Assembly: GCA_016787805.1 (NCBI GenBank)
Contig: JAEUTY010000011.1
Location: 22,160 to 86,159, forward strand
Source of the DNA: Flavobacterium sp.
GTDB lineage: Bacteria; Bacteroidota; Bacteroidia; Flavobacteriales; Flavobacteriaceae
Direction of reading: 5' to 3'
DNA: 64,000 bases
Every line of letters starts with the position of its first letter. The stretch's first letter is position 1. A program made the translations under genes and the position numbers. Shown in pieces: positions 53,530 through 61,935 of this stretch. The notes beneath the pieces are model-generated. The model ran no database searches, had not been told where the DNA came from, and saw only the letters and a program-made list of their open reading frames with translations.

Positions 53530-54573
53530 CTATTTCACAAAAACACCATACAAATTAGCATTATTGGATCCAGATGTTAGTGATGTTGCCACACCATTTT
53601 TCCAAATTTTTGCTACGCCATAGCCATCAATGTTTTCTACACCAGCTATATAAATATCACTCCCATCAATTGCAACATCATTAGCTTCTCCATTTTTGGT
53701 ACCATCACTTATGGTTACGGAAGTGTTGTTTTTCCAGTATTTTGGCACTTGTTTTCCAGCTGCGTTATATTCCATCCCCACAACATAAACATCTGTTCCA
53801 CTAACTGCAATTTTTTTAGCATAACCATCATAAGAACCATCTGTGAGGTTTATACCAACTCCATCATTTTTCCAGTATTTGGCAATAAACATTCCTGCAC
53901 TGTTTTCTTCATAACCCGCTACATATATATCAGACCCACTTTTGGCTATACCATAAGCATAACCATTTTTTGTTGGATTAGAATGCGTTCTTGAAATTCC
54001 ATTTATCCATGAAGTAGCTTCTCGTTTACCAGCAATATTTTCTAAATATCCGGCTACGTACCAAGTGCCATTAGTAAACCCAATAATATCTTCGGCAAAA
54101 CCAGACAATGTACCATTCGTTACTGAAAATTGACTTCCTTCTCGCCAAACTGTCCCCTGAGCAATACCGCTAGAATTAAATTTGACACCAGCAATCCAAG
54201 CATCATTTCCGTCTACATAAATAGCTTTTGCACGCGCAGTAGTGCTACCATCAGAAAGGTTTGTTGCGGCACCATTTTTCCAGTATTTAGCAACTGGTAT
54301 TCCTACAGCATTCATTTCATAACCACAAACATACACATCACTTCCACTAACAAAAATATCATATGCAATAGCATCTCTGGTTCCATCTGTTAACGCTACC
54401 GCTGTGCCATTTTTCCAATATTTGGCTACATATTTTCCCGAGACGAACTCGTAACCGCAAGCATATATATCTTTTGTGATTGGAGTTGGTGCGGGATTAT
54501 CATCTTTGCTGCATGAGGATAGTAAAAGAATGGTAAATACTAAAGTTGTAATTTTCAAAAAAATTGTTTTCAT
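53530..54573 (-). CDS. Seven-bladed propeller lipoprotein (paralogue 1)
   Basis: 347 residues; lipoprotein signal with lipid Cys in LLSSCSKDD (C21). Residues ~35-347 contain seven repeats of ~45 residues, each with D-x-Y-V-A-G-Y-E ... A-x-Y-W-K-N-G ... L-T-D-G (for example DIYVAGYEENSAGMFIAKYW). Seven units fit a complete beta-propeller. Repeat 3 and 4 are the most diverged. No catalytic residues are evident, so binding or scaffold function is likely, at the outer membrane. Its neighbours at 54591 and 57361 belong to the same cluster, and the paralogue is at 56360-57361. Confidence 0.85.
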   Translation of the reverse strand: MKTIFLKITTLVFTILLLSSCSKDDNPAPTPITKDIYACGYEFVSGKYVAKYWKNGTAVALTDGTRDAIAYDIFVSGSDVYVCGYEMNAVGIPVAKYWKNGAATNLSDGSTTARAKAIYVDGNDAWIAGVKFNSSGIAQGTVWREGSQFSVTNGTLSGFAEDIIGFTNGTWYVAGYLENIAGKREATSWINGISRTHSNPTKNGYAYGIAKSGSDIYVAGYEENSAGMFIAKYWKNDGVGINLTDGSYDGYAKKIAVSGTDVYVVGMEYNAAGKQVPKYWKNNTSVTISDGTKNGEANDVAIDGSDIYIAGVENIDGYGVAKIWKNGVATSLTSGSNNANLYGVFVK

Positions 54574-54590
54574 TGTTCTTGTTCTTTAAA

Positions 54591-55346
54591 TTAATAATTC
54601 AATGCGTCTACATAAAAAGTACCCGAGCCCGAAGTATTTACATCTTGACCCCAAGTACCATTAAGTCTTTTATTATCGCTACTTAAAGTACCTGTCATAC
54701 TAAATTGACTGCCACTTCCACCAACATATAAATAAGTTGCTACAAAAGTGTTACCTGTTATAGTGTAACTGCCTTTAGCATAAATAGTGGTATTGTAAAA
54801 AGAATTACTTTCGGCAAGAGTAAATTTTCCATCGTCTTCAAATAGCAAAGCAAAATCAGTCGAAGGCGTCAAGGTGTTATGACCATATTTCCCTTTCCAA
54901 TACCCCTTAAACAATCCAGTTCCTGAGGTAGGTGTGTGCTTTGTTCCAACAAAAGTTCCTAAATTGGTTTCGCTTGTACCACTGCCGTAAGTTCCGTCAT
55001 ACAATTCGCCTGTTGTAGCATTGTACTGACATTTATAGTTTCTCACTTCGATTCCAGAAGTTGTATTTTCGGTGGTAGAAAATTTAATAAAACCATTTTG
55101 ATCAATATAAATAGCTCGCATTCCAATATGCTGAAACATTTCGTTAATTGTTGGACTTCCGTATACTACTTTTTGATTGGCTTCAAATAGTAAATTTGCA
55201 TCTTGAGTATTATTCAAACGGATATCAAACAATCCCATCAAATCCATTGGAGTTGGAGGTGGTCCTGGCGCTGGATCATTATCGCCACACGAAACTATAG
55301 TAAATAATCCCAGTAGTACTAAAAATAGTGTTACAAAATTTTTCAT
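54591..55346 (-). CDS. Lipoprotein of unknown function
   Basis: 251 residues; lipoprotein signal MKNFVTLFLVLLGLFTIVSC. A short Pro-rich linker (PAPGPPPTPMD) leads to a beta-rich body with two halves: RNYKCQYNATTGELYDGTYG and KGYWKGKYGHNTLTPSTDF, then AKGSYTITGNTFVATYLYVGG and LSSDNKRLNGTWGQD. The last part has the lipocalin-like 'extract and reference' pattern of Bacteroidota lipoproteins, but I do not recognise a family. It ends 17 bp before the propeller lipoprotein gene and is probably cotranscribed with it. Confidence 0.7.
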   Translation of the reverse strand: MKNFVTLFLVLLGLFTIVSCGDNDPAPGPPPTPMDLMGLFDIRLNNTQDANLLFEANQKVVYGSPTINEMFQHIGMRAIYIDQNGFIKFSTTENTTSGIEVRNYKCQYNATTGELYDGTYGSGTSETNLGTFVGTKHTPTSGTGLFKGYWKGKYGHNTLTPSTDFALLFEDDGKFTLAESNSFYNTTIYAKGSYTITGNTFVATYLYVGGSGSQFSMTGTLSSDNKRLNGTWGQDVNTSGSGTFYVDALNY

Positions 55347-55453
55347 AATAATTTATTTAATGTTGTGATTCGGTTTTTAAAAATTGATTCATGAATCACC
55401 TTTGTGTATACAATTTGCAATAGAAATACATTTAAATCAGCAATGCATCTTTT

Positions 55454-56344
55454 TTAGTTGTCGTATAATTCGACTTCAAGGTTTTCAAATTCGACTTTAA
55501 TTGGCACATTTGGACATTCTGGACATAAGAATGCTTTCCCTTCAGCCGTTACGCTGCCCGTAATAATTGCAGAATTATCAAGCTCTTGATACTTACTGAT
55601 CGACGCCTTGGCCTCGTATTCTGCGTTTAATGTTTTGGCATATGCGCGTTCTTCACCAAACATATCACTGTTAAAACTCACATCAATTTCTTTCTTTGCA
55701 AATGTTTTGGTCGTTTTTGGAGCTTTGAAAAGTGAAATTTGCAACACTTCCTCGGGCGTGTTTTTTAAGTTTTTGTTGGGTTTGGTAAAAACGATCAAAA
55801 TATTGGCTGGATTTTTAGTGATTCCGTAATCTTTGGTATAATGATAGACTTTGTAATACTCATACGTCCAAGGTTTGCCATCGATGGTGATGGTAGCTTT
55901 TCCAGAAGCCATTTTTGTGGAAGTAGCTTTTACAGATTGCCCTTGACGGACCATAGTATATTCATCGCCGTTGTTACTGAAGCGAAACTTTTTATCGTTG
56001 GCTACTTTGATACTCAAGGTGACTTCTTGTCCTGCTTTGGCCGATTTTAACTGTTGATTGTATTGATCATCAATACGGTAAATCGTAGCAGAAACTTTCT
56101 CATTTGGATTGGTTTTTTTGACCAAGTCGACCACCGTATTTTGTTTGATTGTGCCTTTGGTAATGGTCGCGCTGATGAACAAATCATTAAAATCATCGGC
56201 TGTCATGTAAAATGTTGGACCAAGTGTGATTTCGAATGAATCCGTTTTTGAATTGCTTGAAGTTGCTTTTTTCTTTTCTTGTGCGCAACTGTTTAAAAAT
56301 ATTACTAAAAACAGCCCAACTAAAAATGATAGATTATATTTCAT
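55454..56344 (-). CDS. Lipoprotein with EF-Tu domain II-like beta-barrel
   Basis: 296 residues; signal MKYNLSFLVGLFLVIFLNSC with lipid Cys. Residues ~45-115 (FYMTADDFNDLFISATITKGTIKQNTVVDLV ... SATIYRIDDQYNQQLKSAKAGQEVTLSIK) look like domain II of EF-Tu-type translation factors, whose pattern is GRVERGTIKVGDEVEIVG ... AGDNVGLLLR; the fold would be a small barrel used here outside translation. A second beta domain (150-230) and CPECPNVP near the C-terminus follow. Probably cotranscribed with the 57361 propeller lipoprotein gene (15-bp gap). Function unknown. Confidence 0.7.
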   Translation of the reverse strand: MKYNLSFLVGLFLVIFLNSCAQEKKKATSSNSKTDSFEITLGPTFYMTADDFNDLFISATITKGTIKQNTVVDLVKKTNPNEKVSATIYRIDDQYNQQLKSAKAGQEVTLSIKVANDKKFRFSNNGDEYTMVRQGQSVKATSTKMASGKATITIDGKPWTYEYYKVYHYTKDYGITKNPANILIVFTKPNKNLKNTPEEVLQISLFKAPKTTKTFAKKEIDVSFNSDMFGEERAYAKTLNAEYEAKASISKYQELDNSAIITGSVTAEGKAFLCPECPNVPIKVEFENLEVELYDN

Positions 56345-56359
56345 CTTATTTTTCTTTTA

Positions 56360-57361
56360 TTATTTTATGAAAATGGAATTCGCAACACCTGTAGCCGACA
56401 ATTCTGTTTGCACGTTATTTTTCCAAAAAATGGCTTTATTACCATACCTACCAACTGCATACACATCGTTTCCAAATATTTTTAAATCCGATACTTCACT
56501 AAAGATTAATCCATCTGAAAGTGAAGTCGCGTCACCATTTTTCCAAATTTTAGCTATTGAAATTCCACCCGAATTATTTTCATAACCAGCAACATAAACA
56601 TCTGGCCCAACAACTTCAACTTTTAAACCTATAGCATAGTTTACCCCTAAAGAAAGAAAGGATGCATTTCCATTTTTCCATAATTTAGCATAATCACCTT
56701 CGCCACCAACAGCATATAGGTCAGATCCAACAACTTTTAATCCAAAAATTGCGGCTGTTGTTGTTCCATTTGTTAGATTACTCGCCACATTATTTTTCCA
56801 AATTTTAGCCACCAAAATTCCCGACGCATTTTTCTGAGCACCACCAACATAAACATCAGTTCCTGAAACAATCAAATCTCTTGTATAACTTTCTATGGTT
56901 GACAACGTTGTTTTTACACCATTTTTCCATATTACAGCCAACTCTGTACCGCTTGCATTTGTTTCTTCCCCAACTACATATATATCACTACCACTAACCA
57001 CAATTTTTTCTGCATAAGATAGAAGTGTAGCAGAACCCAAATTAGTTAGCACACCATTTTTCCAATAACAGGCATTCAAAATAAAGTTGGAGTTTTGAAT
57101 ATAACCGCAAACATAAACATCGCCATTATCAGCAACATAAATTCCTTTTGCATTAGATAGTATGGTACTTTCTGTAAGATGGTTTGGCTGACCATTTTTC
57201 CAATAGGTTGCACGCGTTAGACCTGAATTGGTTGGATCAACGTTACCTGAAACGTAAATATCTTTTGTGACTGGAGCTACTGTATCCTCGTCTTTACTGC
57301 AACTCATCAATAGAGTAACTAATACAGTTAAAAAAAATAATTTAGAATAAATTGGTTTCAT
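56360..57361 (-). CDS. Seven-bladed propeller lipoprotein (paralogue 2)
   Basis: 333 residues from the ATG at 57361; an earlier in-frame start (57397) has no signal peptide of its own. Signal MKPIYSKLFFLTVLVTLLMSC with lipid Cys. About seven 45-residue repeats: KDIYVSGNVDPT, GDVYVCGYIQNS, SDIYVVGEETNA, TDVYVGGAQKNA, SDLYAVGGEGDY, PDVYVAGYENNS, NDVYAVGRYGNK, each followed by A-x-x-W-K-N-G. The A-K-I-W-K-N motif is shared with paralogue 1. First gene of a unit with the EF-Tu-like lipoprotein. Candidate LytTR repeats and a terminator lie upstream, so it may be a regulon member. Confidence 0.85.
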   Translation of the reverse strand: MKPIYSKLFFLTVLVTLLMSCSKDEDTVAPVTKDIYVSGNVDPTNSGLTRATYWKNGQPNHLTESTILSNAKGIYVADNGDVYVCGYIQNSNFILNACYWKNGVLTNLGSATLLSYAEKIVVSGSDIYVVGEETNASGTELAVIWKNGVKTTLSTIESYTRDLIVSGTDVYVGGAQKNASGILVAKIWKNNVASNLTNGTTTAAIFGLKVVGSDLYAVGGEGDYAKLWKNGNASFLSLGVNYAIGLKVEVVGPDVYVAGYENNSGGISIAKIWKNGDATSLSDGLIFSEVSDLKIFGNDVYAVGRYGNKAIFWKNNVQTELSATGVANSIFIK

Positions 57362-57395
57362 AAGTGTTGGGTTTAGATTCAGTTCAAAGGAATCC

Positions 57396-57424
57396 AAAAA
57401 AAAGACTCCCCGAAGGCAGTCTTT
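57396..57424 (-). terminator. Terminator of the kinase-regulator operon
   Basis: Minus strand AAAGACT (57424-57418) pairs with AGTCTTT (57407-57401), followed by a T8 run; it ends the LytTR regulator gene. Confidence 0.7.
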
Positions 57425-57453
57425 AGTATTGTGCAGATTTACTTAGTATTTGG
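57421..57453 (-). promoter_or_regulatory. Candidate LytTR direct repeats, propeller gene
   Basis: Minus strand CCAAATACTAA and, 20 bp further, ACAATACTAA; ATACTAA is identical in both halves. The 16-bp word GTATTGTGCAGATTTA (57426-57441, plus) is identical to 61393-61408. It lies about 60-92 bp before the start at 57361 and overlaps the regulator's 3' end region. Confidence 0.6.
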
Positions 57454-57456
57454 TTT

Positions 57457-58203
57457 TCATATCCTACGAAAAAGCTCGAAAAATTCTTCTTTGCGATTCC
57501 GACTTACGGTAATGGTTGTACCGTCTTTCATCACCACATAAGCATTTTCGCCTTTGACGGCTTTCTCCACATGATTGGTATTGATTAAATGTGATTGATG
57601 AACTCTAAAAAATGGTTCTCCTTTGATGTTTTCTTCCACATCTTTGAGGGTTTTACTCAAAGTAATTTTCTTTTGATTGGCAAGAAAAATGTGCGAATAA
57701 TTGCTATCGCTCTCTACACGTATGATTTCATCTACATCAAAAAACTCCAACATATTGCCCACAGGAAGTGCAACTTTTTGACGGTTCTTTTGAGGATAAT
57801 AATGTTCAACCAATGATTTTATTTTGTCCTCTAAGCTATTAGAACTGGTCTCTTTTTTGGCTTTTTCAACAGCATTTTGCAAATCGACAATGTCAATGGG
57901 TTTAAGCAAATAATCGATGGCTGAAAATTTGAATGCTTTAATAGCAAATTGATCGTAAGCAGTTGTAAAAATGACTTTATAATTGAGTTCTTTGGTTTGT
58001 TCCAACACATCAAAACCGTTGACGTGAGGCATTTCGATATCCAAAAAAACCAAATCAGGTTGCCATTCTTTGATGGCCTTTACGCCTTCTTTTCCGCCAT
58101 TGCAAGTTGCCAAAACTGCCACTTCTTTGCAAAACTGATTGAGTTGCATTTCGAGCACTTCAAGTGCGTTTTTTTCGTCGTCAATGATTACTGCTTTAAT
58201 CAT
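57457..58203 (-). CDS. LytTR-family response regulator
   Basis: 248 residues. Receiver domain ~1-120 with acidic pocket D8, D9, phospho-acceptor D55 (LVFLDIEMPHVNGFDVL), T80 (IFTTAYD) and K102 (YLLKPID). LytTR DNA-binding domain ~145-248 (IIRVESDSNYSHIFLANQKKITL ... FFRVHQSHLINTNHVEKAV). LytTR domains bind paired ~9-bp direct repeats roughly two helical turns apart. Start 5 bp after the kinase gene stops; the two form an operon. Candidate targets are the direct-repeat sites at 61386-61421, 57421-57453 and 52171-52202. Confidence 0.95.
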   Translation of the reverse strand: MIKAVIIDDEKNALEVLEMQLNQFCKEVAVLATCNGGKEGVKAIKEWQPDLVFLDIEMPHVNGFDVLEQTKELNYKVIFTTAYDQFAIKAFKFSAIDYLLKPIDIVDLQNAVEKAKKETSSNSLEDKIKSLVEHYYPQKNRQKVALPVGNMLEFFDVDEIIRVESDSNYSHIFLANQKKITLSKTLKDVEENIKGEPFFRVHQSHLINTNHVEKAVKGENAYVVMKDGTTITVSRNRKEEFFELFRRI

Positions 58204-58208
58204 GTTAG

Positions 58209-61200
58209 CTAATTTATAGTTTGAATTGGTATAATCAGTTCAACTTGCGTTCCTAAAGCATTGGCGTTTTCACCCTTCAAATCGTGAATTTTCAAGGTCG
58301 TTTTGCTACTTTGTGTTTTATTCAGAATGGATATTCGATCTTCAGTAATTTGCAAGCCATAACTTTTCTTTTTCAACACTTGTTTACTTTTTAACTCTTG
58401 TGCCTTTTCGCGACCAATTCCGTCATCGGTAACCAAAACTTTGATATTATGTTCATCAAAATGAGAGACATTCAACGTCAATTTGCCTTTGGTTTCTTTG
58501 TGCAACAATCCGTGCCAAATAGCATTTTCAACGTATGGTTGAATAATCATCGACGGAATTTGAATGGTATCGGTATTAAGTGCATCAGCAACCACTAGTT
58601 CGTATTCAAATTGATTATCAAAACGCAAGGCTTCAATTTCGATGTAAAGCTTTAGTAATTCAACTTCACTACTTAACAAAATATAATTCTGATTGCTGTG
58701 ATCCAAAATCAAACGGATTAATTTGGAAAATTTGGTCAAGTATTGCGAAGCGGCAAAACTGTCGTTTTTTAAAATGTATTTTTGAATACTATTGAGCGAA
58801 TTGAAGATGAAATGTGGGTTCATCTGTGCGCGCAAAGCTTTCATTTCGATTTCGGCTATTTGTTGTGCGTATTGCGATTTAAGGCTTTCTTCTTTTTTAA
58901 CTTGATTCAATTTAAATTGGTAAAACGCATACAAAATACCGCCTAACAATAACACTATCAAACCATAAAACCACCATGCTTTCCAAAAAGGTGTAGCAAT
59001 GTTTATTTTGAACGCAGTAACTTCTCCCCAAATACCGTCATTATTGCACGATTTTACTTCAAAAACATAATCGCCATCTTCTAACGAAGAATATGAAACT
59101 TGGTTGTCAGTGGTGTACATCCATTTTCTATCATAACCCACCAATCGATAAGCAAAACGATTTTGGTTAAAATTATTGTACACATCAGAAGCCCATTCAA
59201 AAGTGATAAAGTTCTGATTGTGTTTGACATTTATTTCGTTATTAAGTAAATTAGCTATGGGTAAATTCTGATCTAAAACTTTTATTGTTGTAAAATGAAC
59301 TTGCGGTTGAATGGCGTTTTTTTGGTATGTTTTTGGATTAAAAATAGACAATTGTCCATAATGATTTACCGCAATCGAGCCGTCTTTTAACCAATTGGTT
59401 ACTACCGAAATATTATTGTCTTTGAATCCGTGTTGTTGACCCAAAATCGAAACAGTTTGTTTGCTTATTGGATCAAACTGAACCAATCCATAGGAAGTTC
59501 CTATCCAAATCATTCCATTGTTATCCAACATGATATTACCGCAATAGTCTGAAGGTAGGTTGGCATTTTCTTTGGTGTAGTTGAACAACTCTTCTTTTTG
59601 ACCTTTTATGACAAATTCAAAAATGCCATTGTCTAAAGTTGTAATCCAATAGTGTCCGTTTTTGTCTTGAGTAATATTAATTGATTGTGAAACAATAGCG
59701 CCATTATTTTTGGCTTTTCCTGTAGCAAAAGCACGGTATTTATTGGTTGACTTTTCCAAACAGTACACTCCTTTGGTGTAGGTAAACCAAATATTTCCTT
59801 TACTATCTTCCATTCGCGGTGAAATCAAAAGTGAAGAGGAATTACTGTTTTTTGAATCTACCTCGGCCAATGTAATATGCTGTAAAGTATTGCTTTGCCT
59901 GTCAAAAATGTAATAACCATCGGTTGCCGATGTCATATAAAGGCGATGAGAAACGGCAATCATTTTGGTGATATTTTGAGGCTTTTTTCCGTTTTGATCG
60001 GTAACATTAATAGGAACCAAGCGATTGGTAAGCTGATTGAGATAAAAAAGTGCATCCGAACTAGCACCATAAATTTGATTATCTGAAGTTTGCACTAAAG
60101 CCTCAATTCCTTTTATGTTGCGATACTGACCAATATAAAAAGGGTTTTCAATCAAATCAATTTTATTTTCGTTGGGTTTTAACCACAGCAATCCATTACT
60201 AGTGTTGTTGGCAATCAAATAACCATTTTTATAGGGTAAAGTTCCGTAAGGCTCAATAGTGTATTCAGCAAATGAATTAAACAAAGGATAGGATTTGATT
60301 TGGTGATTTTGCCATGGCAACATACAAAGTCCCGCATAAGATGCAATCCATAAATTGTTTTCACGATCATGAAAAAATCGGCTTATCGGTGTAGTTTTAA
60401 AAGAGAACTCATCTTTAAATTGTGCACCAAAATTGACAAATTTTTTACTCTCAATTGAATATTCGCCCAATAACCAAGCAGAAAACCAGATTGTATTGTT
60501 GTCTTTTGGCGCAATAAGTGTAACAAAATTAGCAGGATTAGAATTTTTAGAATTAGTCATAACCAAGGGTTGATTTTGAAATTGTTGCGACTTAAAATCG
60601 AACTGTACAATTCCATCATAACCGCCAGCAAGCCATAAACAATTTCGTTTTGCATCAAAATAGGCATCATAAAATGTGTTTGCAGTGAGTTGGCCATTTT
60701 TTACATTCCAATGAGGTCTTATCATGCCATTTTCTGTAAACTCAAATAGACCATTAGTTGTAACAGCCCAAAGCTGACCATTTGGTGTTTCTAAAATTTT
60801 CAAAACATCTTTTGAGGCTTCGGTCAATTGGTTGTCTTTGGGAACAAAATGAATAATTCTCTTCGTTTTTGGGTTGTATTTGTACCAATAATCGGTTTGG
60901 GTGGCTATCCAAATATTTCCATTTCGGTCTTCGCAAAAACCCATAATAAAAGCCTTTATCATTTTATTAATGACTGGATCAGCATAATTGACACTTGAAA
61001 AATTTTGTGTTTTTGGGTCAAAAATTTGTAATGCATTGATGCTTGACAACCATAATTTTCCGGACCGATCGACATATATATTTTGCAAAATATTACTAAT
61101 TTGTCGGCCTGGTTTATCGACTGTGCTTTTAATTTTGGTAAACTTTTTCCCATCAAAACGATACAAACCACTACCTGTTCCAATCCAAATCATATGATTG

Positions 61201-61343
61201 TGATCTTGAGCTACTGTATAAATGTATTTTTCTGTCAGGCCTTCTTTTTCGTTGAAATTGATGAATGACAAATTGTTGTTTTGAGCGATGGAAAACCAAC
61301 TCAAAATCAATGATGAAATTATTATGTAATACTGTTTACGCAT
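58209..61343 (-). CDS. Propeller-sensor LytS-type histidine kinase
   Basis: 1044 residues; signal peptide/anchor MRKQYYIIISSLILSWFSIAQ. Residues ~25-690 hold two-component regulator propeller repeats (WIGTGSGLYRFD, WIATQTDYWYKYNPK, WIGTSYGLVQFDP), followed by a Y_Y_Y domain (~700-780) and one membrane helix (WWFYGLIVLLLGGILYAFY). The cytoplasmic part is a His_kinase (LytS/YehU class): AQMNPHFIFNSLNSI with the phospho-His, then an ATP-binding domain with TDDGIGREKAQEL and YGLQITEDRI. Senses a ligand outside the cytosol and phosphorylates the LytTR regulator whose gene follows by 5 bp. Confidence 0.93.
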   Translation of the reverse strand: MRKQYYIIISSLILSWFSIAQNNNLSFINFNEKEGLTEKYIYTVAQDHNHMIWIGTGSGLYRFDGKKFTKIKSTVDKPGRQISNILQNIYVDRSGKLWLSSINALQIFDPKTQNFSSVNYADPVINKMIKAFIMGFCEDRNGNIWIATQTDYWYKYNPKTKRIIHFVPKDNQLTEASKDVLKILETPNGQLWAVTTNGLFEFTENGMIRPHWNVKNGQLTANTFYDAYFDAKRNCLWLAGGYDGIVQFDFKSQQFQNQPLVMTNSKNSNPANFVTLIAPKDNNTIWFSAWLLGEYSIESKKFVNFGAQFKDEFSFKTTPISRFFHDRENNLWIASYAGLCMLPWQNHQIKSYPLFNSFAEYTIEPYGTLPYKNGYLIANNTSNGLLWLKPNENKIDLIENPFYIGQYRNIKGIEALVQTSDNQIYGASSDALFYLNQLTNRLVPINVTDQNGKKPQNITKMIAVSHRLYMTSATDGYYIFDRQSNTLQHITLAEVDSKNSNSSSLLISPRMEDSKGNIWFTYTKGVYCLEKSTNKYRAFATGKAKNNGAIVSQSINITQDKNGHYWITTLDNGIFEFVIKGQKEELFNYTKENANLPSDYCGNIMLDNNGMIWIGTSYGLVQFDPISKQTVSILGQQHGFKDNNISVVTNWLKDGSIAVNHYGQLSIFNPKTYQKNAIQPQVHFTTIKVLDQNLPIANLLNNEINVKHNQNFITFEWASDVYNNFNQNRFAYRLVGYDRKWMYTTDNQVSYSSLEDGDYVFEVKSCNNDGIWGEVTAFKINIATPFWKAWWFYGLIVLLLGGILYAFYQFKLNQVKKEESLKSQYAQQIAEIEMKALRAQMNPHFIFNSLNSIQKYILKNDSFAASQYLTKFSKLIRLILDHSNQNYILLSSEVELLKLYIEIEALRFDNQFEYELVVADALNTDTIQIPSMIIQPYVENAIWHGLLHKETKGKLTLNVSHFDEHNIKVLVTDDGIGREKAQELKSKQVLKKKSYGLQITEDRISILNKTQSSKTTLKIHDLKGENANALGTQVELIIPIQTIN

Positions 61344-61385
61344 AAAGTTGATGCAAAATAAGGAAAAAAGCGCAATTAGAACCTA

Positions 61386-61421
61386 CTTTTTTGTATTGTG
61401 CAGATTTATTGAGTAATTGAC
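61386..61421 (-). promoter_or_regulatory. Candidate LytTR direct repeats, kinase gene
   Basis: Minus strand CAATTACTCAA and, 20 bp further, ACAATACAAAA. Contains the same 16-bp word as 57426-57441 (61393-61408). Centre about 60 bp before the kinase start at 61343, consistent with autoregulation. Confidence 0.55.
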
Positions 61422-61471
61422 TTTTGGGAAGGGTTTTTGGAGCGATTGGTTTGCCTTTCTTGGTTTCCGTA

Positions 61472-61545
61472 TTCCTGCTCCCGTTAGTCGCTTTGACTTG
61501 TTTTCAACAAATCAAGAGCTCCGACAATTACGGGATCAGGGCTAG
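61472..61545 (-). repeat. Palindromic repeat, long form
   Basis: Minus strand CTAGCCCTGATCCCGT ... ACGGGAGCAGGAA. The centre forms a hairpin GCTCTTGATTTGTT/AACAAGTCAAAGC. It shares end words with the short form at 12401-12441. Confidence 0.6.
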
Positions 61546-61590
61546 AAAGTAATCGTATTGAATAAAGCGTAGGATTTCTATGACTTTAAC

Positions 61591-61625
61591 GTTCAAAATT
61601 CCAAGTTGAATATGCAACATTCAAT
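61591..61625. repeat. Five-unit heptad tract
   Basis: GTTCAAA, ATTCCAA, GTTGAAT, ATGCAAC, ATTCAAT in tandem, a relative of the tract at 47548-47610 in reverse orientation. Confidence 0.6.
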
Positions 61626-61658
61626 GATACTAGATTATGATTTTGAGCAATAGTCATA

Positions 61659-61700
61659 AACAAGGAATGTTGAACAAGGAATGTTGAACAACGAATGTTG
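61659..61700. repeat. 14-bp tandem repeat, three units
   Basis: AACAAGGAATGTTG twice then AACAACGAATGTTG (61659-61672, 61673-61686, 61687-61700); 14 bp is two heptads. Part of the 28-bp word shared with 48466-48493. Confidence 0.8.
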
Positions 61701-61736
61701 AATATTGAAGTAAAACAGCTTGAAACACAACTGCCC

Positions 61737-61878
61737 TAGCCCAGATAGCAATGGAAAGCCCAGAGCACTTATACCTTAGTCTTGTTGGTAAGAGAAAGCG
61801 ACCAACGGAAGCTGGCTCATGCCTTACAAGACTTGGTGTAAGTGTGAGGACTTGGAATGAATAGCTGGATTGGCTTCT
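61737..61878 (+). repeat. 142-bp structured intergenic repeat, copy C
   Basis: Gapless alignment with copies A and B. P1 arms GCACTTATACC and GGTGTAAGTGT (11 of 11 pairs with two G-U), P2 arms GTCTTGT and ACAAGAC. Homology with copy B extends upstream to 61688. Confidence 0.85.
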
Positions 61879-61935
61879 TGTTAAAGCTTTCAGTCTCAGT
61901 TTTCAGTAACTGCTCACTGTGACTGCGACTGTACA

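Larger units (their letters stand above)
61344..61935. other. 592-bp intergenic region packed with repeats
   Basis: Holds, in order, candidate LytTR sites (61386-61421), a palindromic repeat (61472-61545), heptad tracts (61591-61625, 61659-61700), repeat copy C (61737-61878) and a CAGTCTCAG tract (61889-61935). No supported protein-coding gene. Confidence 0.75.
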
